Shown here: piece after piece, positions 31,811 through 40,114 of the stretch | Position numbering within the stretch: position 1 is the stretch's first letter | How the letters are laid out: each line of letters begins with the position of its first letter | Source of the DNA: Actinobacteria bacterium OK074 | GTDB lineage: Bacteria; Actinomycetota; Actinomycetes; Streptomycetales; Streptomycetaceae | Direction: 5' to 3' | Assembly (NCBI GenBank): GCA_001298575.1 | Contig: LJCV01000303.1 | Span: 1 to 46,269, forward strand | DNA: 46,269 bases | Notes under the pieces: generated by a model | The model's input: only the letters and a program-made list of their open reading frames with translations | The model's database searches: none | What the model was told of the DNA's origin: nothing | Position numbers and translations under genes: made by a program

Positions 31811-32422
31811 ATGGCCGAGTTGACCAGCAGCCGGGAGTACGACGTCGAAGTGGACTTCTGCGGCTTCGGGTTGCAGGACACGGACAGCAGCCGGCTCCCG
31901 GAGCGCTTTCCGGCAGGCCACACGCCGGGCCCCTTCCTGACGGGGCGGACGGGCCGTCTCGACTTCACCAGCGCCGGGCACACCCACACCGCGTCGGTCA
32001 CCGTCGAGGTCTGGGACGAACCGGCGCCCGTGCCACCGGGCTCCTGGGACGAGACGGCGACGGCGACACTCTCGTGCAGGTCGGGAAGGCTGCGGGCATG
32101 GGCGGTGACGGCGGGCCCCACGCCCGGCGAGATCCACCTGTCGGACGGCCCCGGCGAGTGGGAGGTCCGGGCCGTGTGCACCGGACGGCCGGAGGTGGCC
32201 GAGCTGACGCAGTTCGACGTCCCCGAGGGCGTGGAGCGCTACATCGTCCAGTTCTGGCCCCGGGCGCGGCCGTATCCGTATCCGTATCCGTATCCGTATC
32301 CGTATCCGTATCCGTATCCGTATCCGTATCGGCAACCGTCCCGGCTCAACTCTGCCTCCGCCACACGCACCACCCCACCCCTACTATTCACTCACTACAT
32401 ATACCGAGTGCATAATGACCCC
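31811..32422 (+). CDS. Unknown protein with Pro-Tyr repeat tail, no stop before PadR
   Basis: ATG 31811 is preceded by GGAG at 31802; GTG 31784, overlapping the ATPase stop, is the alternative. The conserved-looking part (about 155 aa, from MAELTSSREYDVEVDFCGFG to VERYIVQFWPRAR) is predicted soluble and beta-rich and probably belongs with the ATPase. The frame then enters ten CCGTAT units (Pro-Tyr x10) and stays open through the intergenic region into PadR, so the formal ORF ends at 32992. The end given here is only the last base before the PadR ATG. In the sibling array at 1435 the unit is CCGTAG, which would stop this frame at once. Function unknown. Confidence 0.55.
32270..32329. repeat. 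CCGTAT hexamer array (10 units), in frame
   Basis: Ten perfect CCGTAT units encode Pro-Tyr repeats at the end of the unknown protein. Changing a single base per unit relative to the CCGTAG array at 1435-1470 turns TAG stops into TAT tyrosine codons. Confidence 0.95.
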
Positions 32423-32992
32423 ATGAGCACCCGCCACATCCTGCTCGGCCTGCTCGCCGCCGGCCCCAGCCACGGCTACGACCTCAAGCGGCGGCACGAC
32501 GAACGCTTCCCGCAGGCGCGGCCGTTGGCGTACGGGCAGGTCTATACGACGCTTCAGCGGCTGGTCCGGGACGGGCTCGCCGAGGTCGACGGGACCGGGG
32601 CGGACGGCGGGCCCGAGCGGACGCTGTACCGGTCGACCGGCGGCGGCGGGCGCGAACTCGCCCGCTGGGCAAGCGAGATCACCCCGCCCACCCCCTTCGT
32701 CGCGAACGAGATCTTCGCCAAGGTCGTCGTTGCCATCCTCGCCGCCGCGAACCCGGCCGCGGACCCGGCCGACCAACGCGCCACGAACCCAGCCGCCTAC
32801 CTGGACGCCCAACGCGCCGCGCACACCGCGCGGATGCGTGAGCTGACCGCGGTGAAGACGGCGAAGGACTCCGACCTCGCCACCGTGCTCTCGGCCGACT
32901 ACGCCCTCAACCACCTTGACGCCGACCTCCGTTGGATGACCACCACGGCGGCCCGGCTCACCACGCTGACCGCGGAGGTCGACGGAACATGA
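32423..32992 (+). CDS. PadR-family transcriptional regulator
   Basis: A protein of 189 aa. ATG 32423 follows an AT-rich promoter-like patch (CACTACATATACCGAGTGCATAATG, 32393-32417), so it probably has its own start despite the open frame upstream. The winged helix is typical: STRHILLGLLAAGPSHGYDL, then ARPLAYGQVYTTLQRLVRDG. The C-terminal part is the helical PadR dimerisation region. Its TGA overlaps the ATG of the ABC ATPase (ATGA). PadR repressors coupled to an ABC ATPase and FtsX-type permease commonly control peptide-antibiotic or envelope-stress export. Confidence 0.87.
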   Translation: MSTRHILLGLLAAGPSHGYDLKRRHDERFPQARPLAYGQVYTTLQRLVRDGLAEVDGTGADGGPERTLYRSTGGGGRELARWASEITPPTPFVANEIFAKVVVAILAAANPAADPADQRATNPAAYLDAQRAAHTARMRELTAVKTAKDSDLATVLSADYALNHLDADLRWMTTTAARLTTLTAEVDGT

Positions 32993-33714
32993 CGAGCACA
33001 GCGACACAGCCCCCGCCCCTCCTCAGCGGCACCTCCCTCAGCAAGACCTACGGCGTCACCCGTGCCCTGCGCGGTGCGTCCGTCACCCTGCACGCGGGCG
33101 AGGTCCTCGCGATCACCGGGGCCAGCGGCAGCGGCAAGTCCACGCTGCTGCACTGCCTCGCGGGCATCGTCCGCCCGGACAGCGGCACAGTCGTCCACGA
33201 CGGCGAACGCGTTGACGCCCTCCCCGAGTCCCGGCTCAGTGAACTGCGGCGGACCGAATTCGGCGTGGTGTTCCAATTCGGGCAGCTGATACCCGAGTTG
33301 ACCGCCCTCGACAACGTCGCCCTGCCCTTGCTGCCCGCCGGCACCACCCGCCCCGCCGCGCACGAGCAGGCGCACACCTGGCTGGAACGGTTCGGCGTTG
33401 CCGGGCAAGAGGCCCTGCGGCCGGGCAGGTTGAGCGGTGGTCAGGCCCAACGCGTCGCACTGGCACGGGCGTTGGTCACCGGACCGAAGGTCGTGTTCGC
33501 CGACGAGCCCACCGGCGCCCTCGACTCCCTCGCCACCGAGCAGGTCATGACCGCCCTGGTCCGCACCGCCCGCGAGGCCGGCACCGCCGTACTCCTGGTC
33601 ACCCACGACGCCCAGGTCGCGGCGTACGCGGACCGGGAGGTCGTGCTCCGCGACGGAACCACGACAGCAACGTCGACCGCCGAGCCCGCGACCGCGGAGG
33701 CCACCGCCCGATGA
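32989..33714 (+). CDS. ABC transporter ATP-binding protein (MacB/LolD type)
   Basis: A protein of 241 aa with Walker A GASGSGKST, the Q-loop near VVFQFGQLIPELTALDN, signature LSGGQAQRVALARAL, Walker B VVFADEPTGALDS and the H-loop VTHD. The sequence type is that of ATPases working with FtsX/MacB permeases. It overlaps PadR upstream and the permease downstream by 4 nt each (ATGA both times), a tightly coupled operon. Confidence 0.93.
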   Translation: MTSTATQPPPLLSGTSLSKTYGVTRALRGASVTLHAGEVLAITGASGSGKSTLLHCLAGIVRPDSGTVVHDGERVDALPESRLSELRRTEFGVVFQFGQLIPELTALDNVALPLLPAGTTRPAAHEQAHTWLERFGVAGQEALRPGRLSGGQAQRVALARALVTGPKVVFADEPTGALDSLATEQVMTALVRTAREAGTAVLLVTHDAQVAAYADREVVLRDGTTTATSTAEPATAEATAR

Positions 33715-35066
33715 ACCCCCGCCACATCAGCCTCCGCACCAACCTCCACCTCGCCCTCCTCCTCACCCGCGGTTCCGACCGCCCCGAGTGGTGGCGCGTC
33801 GCCCTCACCGCCCTCGGCGCCGCGTTCGCCACCGGGTTCGGGCAGGCCGCCGTCGCCGTGGCCGCGCTGGACGGGCAGTACAGCATCCCGTTCGCCCACG
33901 GTCTCCTCGACCAGCCGGGGCAGCGGTCCGGCGTGGTCCTCGCGCTCGTCCTCCTCCTCGTCCCCGTGCTCGGGTTTCTCGGGCAGTGCGCGCGGATCGG
34001 GGCCGTGCACCGGGACCGGCGGCTGGCCGCGCTGCGGCTCGCGGGGGCCGCGCCCGGGCAGGTGCGGTGGATCGCCGCGCTGGAGGCCGGGCCCGCCTGC
34101 CTCGCGGGCTCGGCGCTCGCCACGGCCGTCGCCGCCGTCGTACTGCCGCACGTGTGGCACGGGGCGCCCGCCGCCGTCTGGGCCGCGGCGGCGCTGGTCG
34201 CGGCGGCCGTGCCGGTGCTCGGCGCGCTGGTGGGCGTGGTCGCGCTGCGCCGCGTGGTCGCCTCACCGCTGGGCCGGGTACGGCGGCTGCGGCCGGACCG
34301 CGGGCCCAGTGCCCTCTTCCCGGCGGCTGCCCTGGCGGTTCTCGTCGTGGGGCTGCTCCTGGCCCCGCACGCCGTCGGCGGCTTCGGCACGGCACCCGTA
34401 CTGGTGTTCGCGATCGTGGCCGTCACCGGCCTCGGCGCCGTACGGCTGTGCGGGGCCGCCGCGCGAGCCGTCGGCCGGCGGCTCGCCGAACGTACGAGCG
34501 ACCCGGCGACCCTGCTCGCCGCCGAACGGCTGCGCGACGACCCGTGGGCCACCGCCCGCACCCACGCCGCGGTCCTGCTGGTGACCGTGGTCGGCACCGG
34601 GTTCGTAGGCGTGCGCGAGGTGCTCCTGGCCGCACTCGCACGCGACGAGAACACCCTCGCGGCCGACCTGTCCTTCTACACCACCGGCATCGACCTCACC
34701 GGCGCCGCCGTCCTGACCGCCCTGGCAATCGCGCTGAGCGGCCTGGCCGTCGGCACCGCCGAGTCCCTCGCCACCCGCCGCCGCACCCTCGCCGTACAGG
34801 CCGCCGCCGGGGTGCCGCGCGCGGTGCTCGGCCGGGCGCTGCTCCTGGAGACCGCGCTCCCGCTGGCGCCCGCGCTCGCCCTCGCGGGCCTCGGCGGCAT
34901 GACGATCAGCACCTGGTACGCGGGGCTCGCCGCCGAGGTCGACTCCGTACCGCTGCTCCCGCTGCTGGTCCCGCTCGCGGTGTACGGCGCCTGCCTGCTG
35001 GCCGCGGCCGGCTCGCTGCCCCTGCTGCACCGGGCGGTCCGGCCGGGCGAACTGCGGTACACCTGA
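33711..35066 (+). CDS. FtsX-like ABC permease
   Basis: A membrane protein of 451 aa with two permease blocks: an N-terminal helix pair and large loop (ALTALGAAFATGFGQAAVAV, then LVLLLVPVLGFLGQCARIG), and a C-terminal repeat of the FtsX domain (GAAVLTALAIALSGLAVGTA, RRRTLAVQAAAGVPRAVLGR). It lacks a long periplasmic MacB core. With the ATPase it would export or extract a lipid-soluble or peptide substrate, and the PadR gene should regulate it. Confidence 0.85.
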   Translation: MNPRHISLRTNLHLALLLTRGSDRPEWWRVALTALGAAFATGFGQAAVAVAALDGQYSIPFAHGLLDQPGQRSGVVLALVLLLVPVLGFLGQCARIGAVHRDRRLAALRLAGAAPGQVRWIAALEAGPACLAGSALATAVAAVVLPHVWHGAPAAVWAAAALVAAAVPVLGALVGVVALRRVVASPLGRVRRLRPDRGPSALFPAAALAVLVVGLLLAPHAVGGFGTAPVLVFAIVAVTGLGAVRLCGAAARAVGRRLAERTSDPATLLAAERLRDDPWATARTHAAVLLVTVVGTGFVGVREVLLAALARDENTLAADLSFYTTGIDLTGAAVLTALAIALSGLAVGTAESLATRRRTLAVQAAAGVPRAVLGRALLLETALPLAPALALAGLGGMTISTWYAGLAAEVDSVPLLPLLVPLAVYGACLLAAAGSLPLLHRAVRPGELRYT

Positions 35067-35105
35067 CGTTCCCGCCGCCGCCCTCTCGACCCAGGACACA
35101 CAAAA

Positions 35106-35146
35106 GCCCGGATCGAGGCTCAGGCAGAAATGCCGTCGATCCGGGC
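35106..35146 (-). terminator. Intrinsic terminator of the HNH gene, overlapping its last codons
   Basis: TCGATCCGGGC (35136-35146) and GCCCGGATCGA (35106-35116) form a perfect 11-bp stem. On the minus strand it is followed by TTTTGTGTG. The far arm lies within the last codons of the HNH gene. The hairpin also suits the convergent permease gene. Confidence 0.85.
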
Positions 35147-35656
35147 CATCGCATCCTCCGCGCCATACGGCTGTAGATAGGGCAGCCAGCGCGGATCCCG
35201 ATGCCCGGTGCCGATGATGCGCCAGGCCAGGCCGGTCGGTGGTGCCGGTTTGTGGCGCAGGCGCCAGCCGATCTCGACGAGGTGGCGGTCGGCCTTCACG
35301 TGGTTGCAGCGGCGGCATGAGGCCACCACGTTGTCCCAGACGTGCTTGCCGCCGCGGCTGCGCGGGATGACGTGGTCGACGCTGGTTGCGACGCCACCGC
35401 AGTACATGCACCGGCCGCCGTCACGGGCGAACAGAGCGCGCCGGGTAAGAGGAACGGGCCCCCGGTAGGGGACCCGCACGAACCGTTTCAGCCGCACCAC
35501 ACTGGGCGCTGGCAAGGTCACGGTCGAGCTGTGCAGATAGGCGCCGGACTCTTCCAGGCAGACGGCCTTGTTCTCCAGAACGAGGACGAGCGCGCGGCGG
35601 AGCGGTACGACGCCGAGTGGCTCGTACGACGCGTTGAGGACCAGGACATGCGGCAC
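35120..35656 (-). CDS. HNH endonuclease
   Basis: A protein of 178 aa from GTG 35656, placed behind AAGGAGG. The N-terminus PHVLVLNASYEPLGVVPLRR is that of the actinobacterial HNH family; the longer frame upstream is unsupported. The nuclease core reads RCMYCGGVATSVDHVIPRSR, then GKHVWDNVVASCRRCNHVKAD: two Cys-x2-Cys pairs for zinc and the catalytic DHVIPRS histidine. The family is widely conserved as a single gene in Streptomyces, with unknown biological role. Confidence 0.9.
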   Translation of the reverse strand: MPHVLVLNASYEPLGVVPLRRALVLVLENKAVCLEESGAYLHSSTVTLPAPSVVRLKRFVRVPYRGPVPLTRRALFARDGGRCMYCGGVATSVDHVIPRSRGGKHVWDNVVASCRRCNHVKADRHLVEIGWRLRHKPAPPTGLAWRIIGTGHRDPRWLPYLQPYGAEDAMARIDGISA

Positions 35657-36107
35657 GGACGCCTCCTTGTGCGTCGGCGGCGCGTGGCTCGCGCCGGGAC
35701 GAGTCGTAGTCAGTGTCTCCTCATGCCAGGTGGAAGCGCCACCATGTCCCGGTAACGGGCTGGGAGTGTTTTCGACCACACGTGATACATCCCCCGGATC
35801 AGGGGGTCTTCATGCCTGTGCCGTGCCTGTGGTCGGGCGGGAGGCGGGGGAAGGCGGGTCCGGATGGCCTGTCGGCCCTGTGGGGCATGGGGCGTGTGGG
35901 GTTCGGGAGGTGCGCCGCGCAAGCCCCGGATACGCCCTCCGTGCGCTCCGCGCGCCCCCCGGCGCGGCGTGAGCACCGTCTCTCCTTCGAACATGGCGCC
36001 GATCCCCACACGATGCCCCGTTAGTGTGGTGGGCCTGCCCGCACGGTGACCTTTCCGTGACCTTTCCGTGCCGGGGGCAGACGTTTGTGCACCTGGAGGT
36101 ACCTGCC
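35657..36107. promoter_or_regulatory. 451-bp divergent intergenic region
   Basis: I find no convincing gene between the HNH and MscS starts. It contains the hairpin CCCCC/GGGGG (35791-35806) and a tandem 11-bp direct repeat GTGACCTTTCC at 36046-36056 and 36057-36067, followed by GTGCC. The last lies 41 bp before the channel start and may be a regulator site. Confidence 0.5.
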
Positions 36108-37202
36108 GTGTCCCTGTCCGTCCTACTGGCCGCCGCCACCCCGACCCCGTCGCCCTCGGAGTCGGGCGAATCGACGGTCAAGACGCTCCAGGACGCCCAG
36201 GAGAGCGCCACCAACGCGGCGAGCTGGGTCGAGCAGAACTGGTCCACCTGGCTGGCCATCGGGCTCCAGGTGCTGCTGATCCTGGTGATCGCGTCGGTGC
36301 TGCGGGCGGTGGTGCTGCGCTCGCTGACCAAGCTGATAGACCGCATGAACCGCACCGTCCAGGCCGCGGAGGGCACCGCCCTCGGCGGACTCCTGGTCAA
36401 CGCGGAACGGCGCCGGCAGCGCTCCCAGGCCATCGGGTCCGTACTCCGCTCGGTCGCGTCCTTCCTGATCCTCGGCACCGCCGCGCTGATGGTCCTCTCC
36501 GCGTTCGAGATCAACCTCGCCCCGCTCCTCGCGTCCGCCGGTGTCGCGGGTGTCGCGATCGGTTTCGGCGCGCGCAACCTGGTGACGGACTTCCTCTCCG
36601 GCGTGTTCATGATCCTGGAGGACCAGTACGGCGTCGGCGACACCATCGACGCGGGCGTGGCCTCCGGCGAGGTCATCGAGGTCGGGCTGCGCGTGACCAA
36701 GCTGCGCGGCGACAACGGCGAGATCTGGTACGTCCGCAACGGCGAGATCAAGCGCATCGGCAACCTCTCGCAGGGCTGGGCCACGGCCGGCGTGGACGTC
36801 ACCGTCCGCTCCAGCGAGGACCTCGACAAGGTCAAGCGCACCCTGGACGACGTCACCGAGCGGATGGCCGCCGAGGACCCCTGGAACGAGTTGCTGTGGG
36901 GCCCCATCCAGGTCCTCGGGCTGGACAGCGTGGCCCTCGACTCGATGGTCGTCCGCGTCTCCGCCAAGACCATGCCGGGCAAGGCCGTCACCGTGGAACG
37001 CGAACTGCGCTGGCGCATCAAACACGCCTTCGACGCGGCCGACATCCGTATCGTGGGCGGCGAAACGGCCACCGTGCCGGAGGCACCCGCCGACGCGACG
37101 GAGGCCATGGCCGCCCCGTCGGCCCACTCCAACCCGGACTCGGCCCAGTCGGCGGCGACCACGCCGATCACTCCGGCGCGGTCCGGGTCGGCGGTCCGGT
37201 AG
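36108..37202 (+). CDS. MscS-type mechanosensitive ion channel
   Basis: A protein of 364 aa. GTG 36108 follows GGAGG. A short N-terminal extension rich in Ser/Pro precedes TM1 (WLAIGLQVLLILVIASVLRAV), TM2 (VASFLILGTAALMVLSAFEI) and the pore helix TM3 (LLASAGVAGVAIGFGARNLV), whose Gly/Ala packing is the family hallmark. The beta domain (DFLSGVFMILEDQYGVGDTI) and the mixed C-terminal domain follow; the tail is Ala/Pro-rich. It releases osmolytes on hypo-osmotic shock. Confidence 0.93.
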   Translation: MSLSVLLAAATPTPSPSESGESTVKTLQDAQESATNAASWVEQNWSTWLAIGLQVLLILVIASVLRAVVLRSLTKLIDRMNRTVQAAEGTALGGLLVNAERRRQRSQAIGSVLRSVASFLILGTAALMVLSAFEINLAPLLASAGVAGVAIGFGARNLVTDFLSGVFMILEDQYGVGDTIDAGVASGEVIEVGLRVTKLRGDNGEIWYVRNGEIKRIGNLSQGWATAGVDVTVRSSEDLDKVKRTLDDVTERMAAEDPWNELLWGPIQVLGLDSVALDSMVVRVSAKTMPGKAVTVERELRWRIKHAFDAADIRIVGGETATVPEAPADATEAMAAPSAHSNPDSAQSAATTPITPARSGSAVR

Positions 37203-37310
37203 GGCCTCCTTTAGCGGCAACTCCCCCCTCCCTCCTCCCACTTGGTCGGAGGTGATTGGGTGGTGCCCGGCCGTACCGACCCAACCGACGTTCAGGAGAA
37301 CCCCGCAGCC

Positions 37311-37526
37311 ATGAGCAGCCCTTACGCGTACGAGTACAAGGTCGTCACCTTCCGGGAGTCGCTGATCGGCGACGCCCTGGACAGCGACAAGCTGGAGAAG
37401 GTCCTCAACAAGCACGCCGAGGACGGGTGGGCGCTGAAGGCGATCACCGCCGCGGACGTCAAGGGCCGCATCGGCCCCGGCTCCGTCGAGGGCCTGCTCC
37501 TCACGCTGGAGCGCCCGCGCCAGTAG
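37311..37526 (+). CDS. DUF4177 protein (71 aa)
   Basis: The sequence YEYKVVTFRESLIGDALDSD, then LEKVLNKHAEDGWALKAIT and GLLLTLERPRQ fits DUF4177, a small conserved domain of unknown function (the W-x-L core is typical). ATG 37311 is about 11 nt from CAGGAGA. It may be cotranscribed with the channel gene 108 bp upstream. Confidence 0.8.
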   Translation: MSSPYAYEYKVVTFRESLIGDALDSDKLEKVLNKHAEDGWALKAITAADVKGRIGPGSVEGLLLTLERPRQ

Positions 37527-37559
37527 CCCTCACGCGCATTCTGCGGCGGGGCGCCGTCT

Positions 37560-38150
37560 CTACGACGACGCCCCCACCAGCCCCGCCGTACACGCCAGTT
37601 GGCACACCGCGATGAACGGGCCGCCGATGTTCAGGCCCGCCGCACCCGGCACCCCCTCGCCGTCGCGGACGTCGAGGCGGACGGCGTCCGTGGTGGTGTC
37701 GAAGGTCAGGGAGCCGTAGACCGAGCGGTCGGCGCGGCCGGGACGCCAGCGGAACCAGAGTTCCTCCCGGCCCTTCTCCGCGACCAGGAAGGCGCGTTCG
37801 GCCGAGCCGACCTCGCCGCGCACCCGCTCCCGCCAGTCGGCCGTGCCGTCCGCAGGGCCGTCGGTGCCCTCGTCGTGCGCGAACGGCCGTAGTACGTACG
37901 ACTGTTGCTCCCCCAGCGCGCGCCGCGACAGCGGCACCCCCGCCTGCCGGGCCCGCCGGGCCAGTGCCGCGTACGCTACGGCCGCCCAGGCGAGGCTCAC
38001 CAGGGCCCAGGCAAGCAGGCTGGAAGCGACCGCCTCACCCGAATCCGACCAGGAGAAGCCGTCGTTGACGACGACGATCCCCACGTTCGTCACGGCGAAC
38101 GCGACGCAGTTGACCGCGGCGGCCCGCCAGCACGACATGAGCAGCAGCAC
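37560..38150 (-). CDS. Hypothetical membrane protein
   Basis: A protein of 196 aa from GTG 38150 (ATG 38138 also possible). Two transmembrane helices lie near the start (AAAVNCVAFAVTNVGIVVVN; LLAWALVSLAWAAVAYAALA). A cytosolic domain of about 100 residues follows (RPFAHDEGTDG..., then REELWFRWRPGRADRSVYGS), with a hydrophobic stretch near the C-terminus. I recognise no family. Confidence 0.65.
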   Translation of the reverse strand: MLLLMSCWRAAAVNCVAFAVTNVGIVVVNDGFSWSDSGEAVASSLLAWALVSLAWAAVAYAALARRARQAGVPLSRRALGEQQSYVLRPFAHDEGTDGPADGTADWRERVRGEVGSAERAFLVAEKGREELWFRWRPGRADRSVYGSLTFDTTTDAVRLDVRDGEGVPGAAGLNIGGPFIAVCQLACTAGLVGASS

Positions 38151-38471
38151 TGTTACCGCGCCCTTTCTACCTCAATTTCACAAGATCTCGACAGATACCA
38201 CAGCTCCCGCCAGACCCGAGCGAGCGTGATCAAAGACCGCCAACCTGTGAACACCCTGTCGAGACGGGCCCGTTCCCTCTATCGTTAGGCACTCGTGACG
38301 CACCCGCCGAGCTGCGACAACGCACCGTGGACCCGTCAACACGCTTGGCTCACACACCCGTTGCGCCATAGGGTCGACGGGCGCCAGGGCCCGGAGGCGC
38401 CACGGCCTCCGGACCGGCCACGGCCCTCGGGGCGCCCCGCCAGACAGAGCCAGACGGAGAGTGTGACCTTC
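38151..38471. promoter_or_regulatory. Divergent intergenic region with widely spaced inverted repeat
   Basis: No gene is apparent between the membrane protein and the FAD oxidoreductase. TCTCGACAG (38186-38194) and CTGTCGAGA (38254-38262) form a perfect 9-bp inverted repeat separated by 59 bp. This could be a DNA-looping pair of half-sites or chance. Confidence 0.4.
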
Positions 38472-39941
38472 GTGACCAAGTCCCCCGCCCCTCGCGCGGT
38501 CGTCGTCGGCGGAGGCGTCGCCGGGCTGCTCGCCGCCGCCGTACTCGCCGAGTACGCCGACGTCACCCTCGTCGAGCGGGACACCCTGCCGGAGGGGCCC
38601 GAACCCCGCCGGGGGCTGCCGCAGGCGCGGCACGCGCACGTCGTGGGGGACGGCGGCGTCACCGCCCTGGACGCGCTGCTGCCGGGGATCGTCGACGAAC
38701 TCGCCGCCGCCGGGGCCCGGTTGACCGGCGTACCGGAGGACTGCGTGGTCCGGGGGCCCGGCGCGGTCTGGCTCCCCCGCCAGGCTCCGCACCTCTCAAC
38801 CGCCCGCTCAACCGCCCGCTCACCTGCCCGCCGGGGCCTGCTGTGCAGCCGCGATCTCCTCGATGCCACCCTGCGCGACCGCGTCCTCGCCCTCCCCCGG
38901 GTCGTACTCCGCCAGCACACCGTCGCCGTGGGGCTGGCGGGGGACACCGGCCGGGTCGGCGGGGTGCGCGTGCGCCCGGCGCGGGGCGGCCGTACCGAAG
39001 CCGTCGAGGACGAGGCCGCCGGTGAACTCCTCCCCGCCGACCTCGTCCTGGACGCCTCCGGCCGCTCCTCCCGGGCCCCCGACTGGCTCGCCGACCTCGG
39101 GCTGGCCCCGGTCCGCGAACGCGAGGTCGACGCCGGGGTCTGCTACGCCACCCGCGTCTTCCGCGCGCCCGGCGCCACCGCCGAGCACGGCTTCCCACTG
39201 GTCCACGTCCAGGCCGACCCCGCGCGCCCGCCGGGCCGCGGCGGCATCATCCTGCCCGTCGAGGACGGCCGCTGGCTGGTCTCCCTGTACGGCACCGAGG
39301 GCGGCGAACCCAGCGGCGACGAGGACGCGTTCGTCCCGTTCGCCCGCGCCCTCGACGACCCGCTGCTGGGCCGACTCCTCACCGACGCCGAGCCGTTGAC
39401 CGGCGTCTTCACCACCCACAGCACCGCCAACAGGCGCCGCTACTACGAACAGCCCAGCCGCCGCCCCGAGGGGTTCGCCGTCCTCGGCGACGCCGTCGCG
39501 GGCTTCAACCCGGTCTACGGTCACGGCGTCACCGTCGCCGCCCAGAGCGCCCTCGCGCTGCGCGAGGTGCTGCGCGGGCACGGTCCGGCCGCGCCCGGCA
39601 CCGCCCGCCGGATCCAGCGCGCGGTGGCGGGGCCGGTGGCCGCCGCGTGGGACCTCGCGGCCGGGCAGGACGCGGGCTACCCGGGCGCGGGGCAGCCGAC
39701 GACCGTGCTGGGACGGCTGCTCACCGGGCAGGTACGGCGCGCGGTGGCCACCGGCGCCCGCGATCCGCGCGCCCTCGCCGTCCTCCTCGACGTGCTCGCC
39801 CTCTCCGCCCCGGCCACCCGGCTCTTCTCCCGCGAGCTGCTCCTCCCGCTCGTCCTCGGCCGTGCGCGCCAACAGCCGTCCGCGGAACCGCCGTTGACGG
39901 AGGCGGAGCGGAAAACGGTGGGGGGCCTGACGGCGTCGTAG
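38472..39941 (+). CDS. FAD-dependent oxidoreductase (geranylgeranyl-reductase/PHBH-like fold)
   Basis: A protein of 489 aa. GTG 38472 is better placed than GTG 38463 relative to GGAGAG. The N-terminal RAVVVGGGVAGLLAAAVLAE and DVTLVERD bind the FAD adenine; LVLDASGRSSRAPDWL and FAVLGDAVAGFNPVYGHGV are the second and third flavin motifs. It probably hydroxylates or reduces a small organic substrate using NAD(P)H; the substrate is unknown. No biosynthetic partners are adjacent. Confidence 0.85.
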   Translation: MTKSPAPRAVVVGGGVAGLLAAAVLAEYADVTLVERDTLPEGPEPRRGLPQARHAHVVGDGGVTALDALLPGIVDELAAAGARLTGVPEDCVVRGPGAVWLPRQAPHLSTARSTARSPARRGLLCSRDLLDATLRDRVLALPRVVLRQHTVAVGLAGDTGRVGGVRVRPARGGRTEAVEDEAAGELLPADLVLDASGRSSRAPDWLADLGLAPVREREVDAGVCYATRVFRAPGATAEHGFPLVHVQADPARPPGRGGIILPVEDGRWLVSLYGTEGGEPSGDEDAFVPFARALDDPLLGRLLTDAEPLTGVFTTHSTANRRRYYEQPSRRPEGFAVLGDAVAGFNPVYGHGVTVAAQSALALREVLRGHGPAAPGTARRIQRAVAGPVAAAWDLAAGQDAGYPGAGQPTTVLGRLLTGQVRRAVATGARDPRALAVLLDVLALSAPATRLFSRELLLPLVLGRARQQPSAEPPLTEAERKTVGGLTAS

Positions 39942-39967
39942 CCCGTCCCCTACATCGACTGCATCGC

Positions 39968-39989
39968 CGTCGGGCGAGGTCGCCCGACG
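39968..39989 (+). terminator. Hairpin downstream of the FAD oxidoreductase
   Basis: CGTCGGGCGA (39968-39977) and TCGCCCGACG (39980-39989) are perfectly complementary; the terminal pairs must open to make a loop. AAAGATTTC follows. It probably ends the oxidoreductase transcript before the csn operon. Confidence 0.6.
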
Positions 39990-40059
39990 TAAAGATTTCG
40001 TCTGCCCGCCCGGAGCCCGTTGACGGCCCGGGCGGCTCCGCCTACCTTCCTCCCATCGA

Positions 40060-40074
40060 TAGGAAACCTTCCTA
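40060..40074. promoter_or_regulatory. CsnR operator
   Basis: TAGGAA-ACC-TTCCTA is a perfect 6-3-6 inverted repeat 41 bp before the csnR start. It has the AGGAA...TTCCT form reported for CsnR sites in Streptomyces lividans as I recall it. The position implies autoregulation of the whole operon. Confidence 0.8.
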
Positions 40075-40114
40075 ACGAACGAAAGCGCACAAGCACGACA
40101 GGTACGTAGATCCC

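Noticed and set aside
35710..36009. 99-aa minus-strand ORF in the HNH/MscS intergenic region
   Set aside because: No ribosome site, no recognisable domain and a Pro/Arg-rich shadow-type composition.
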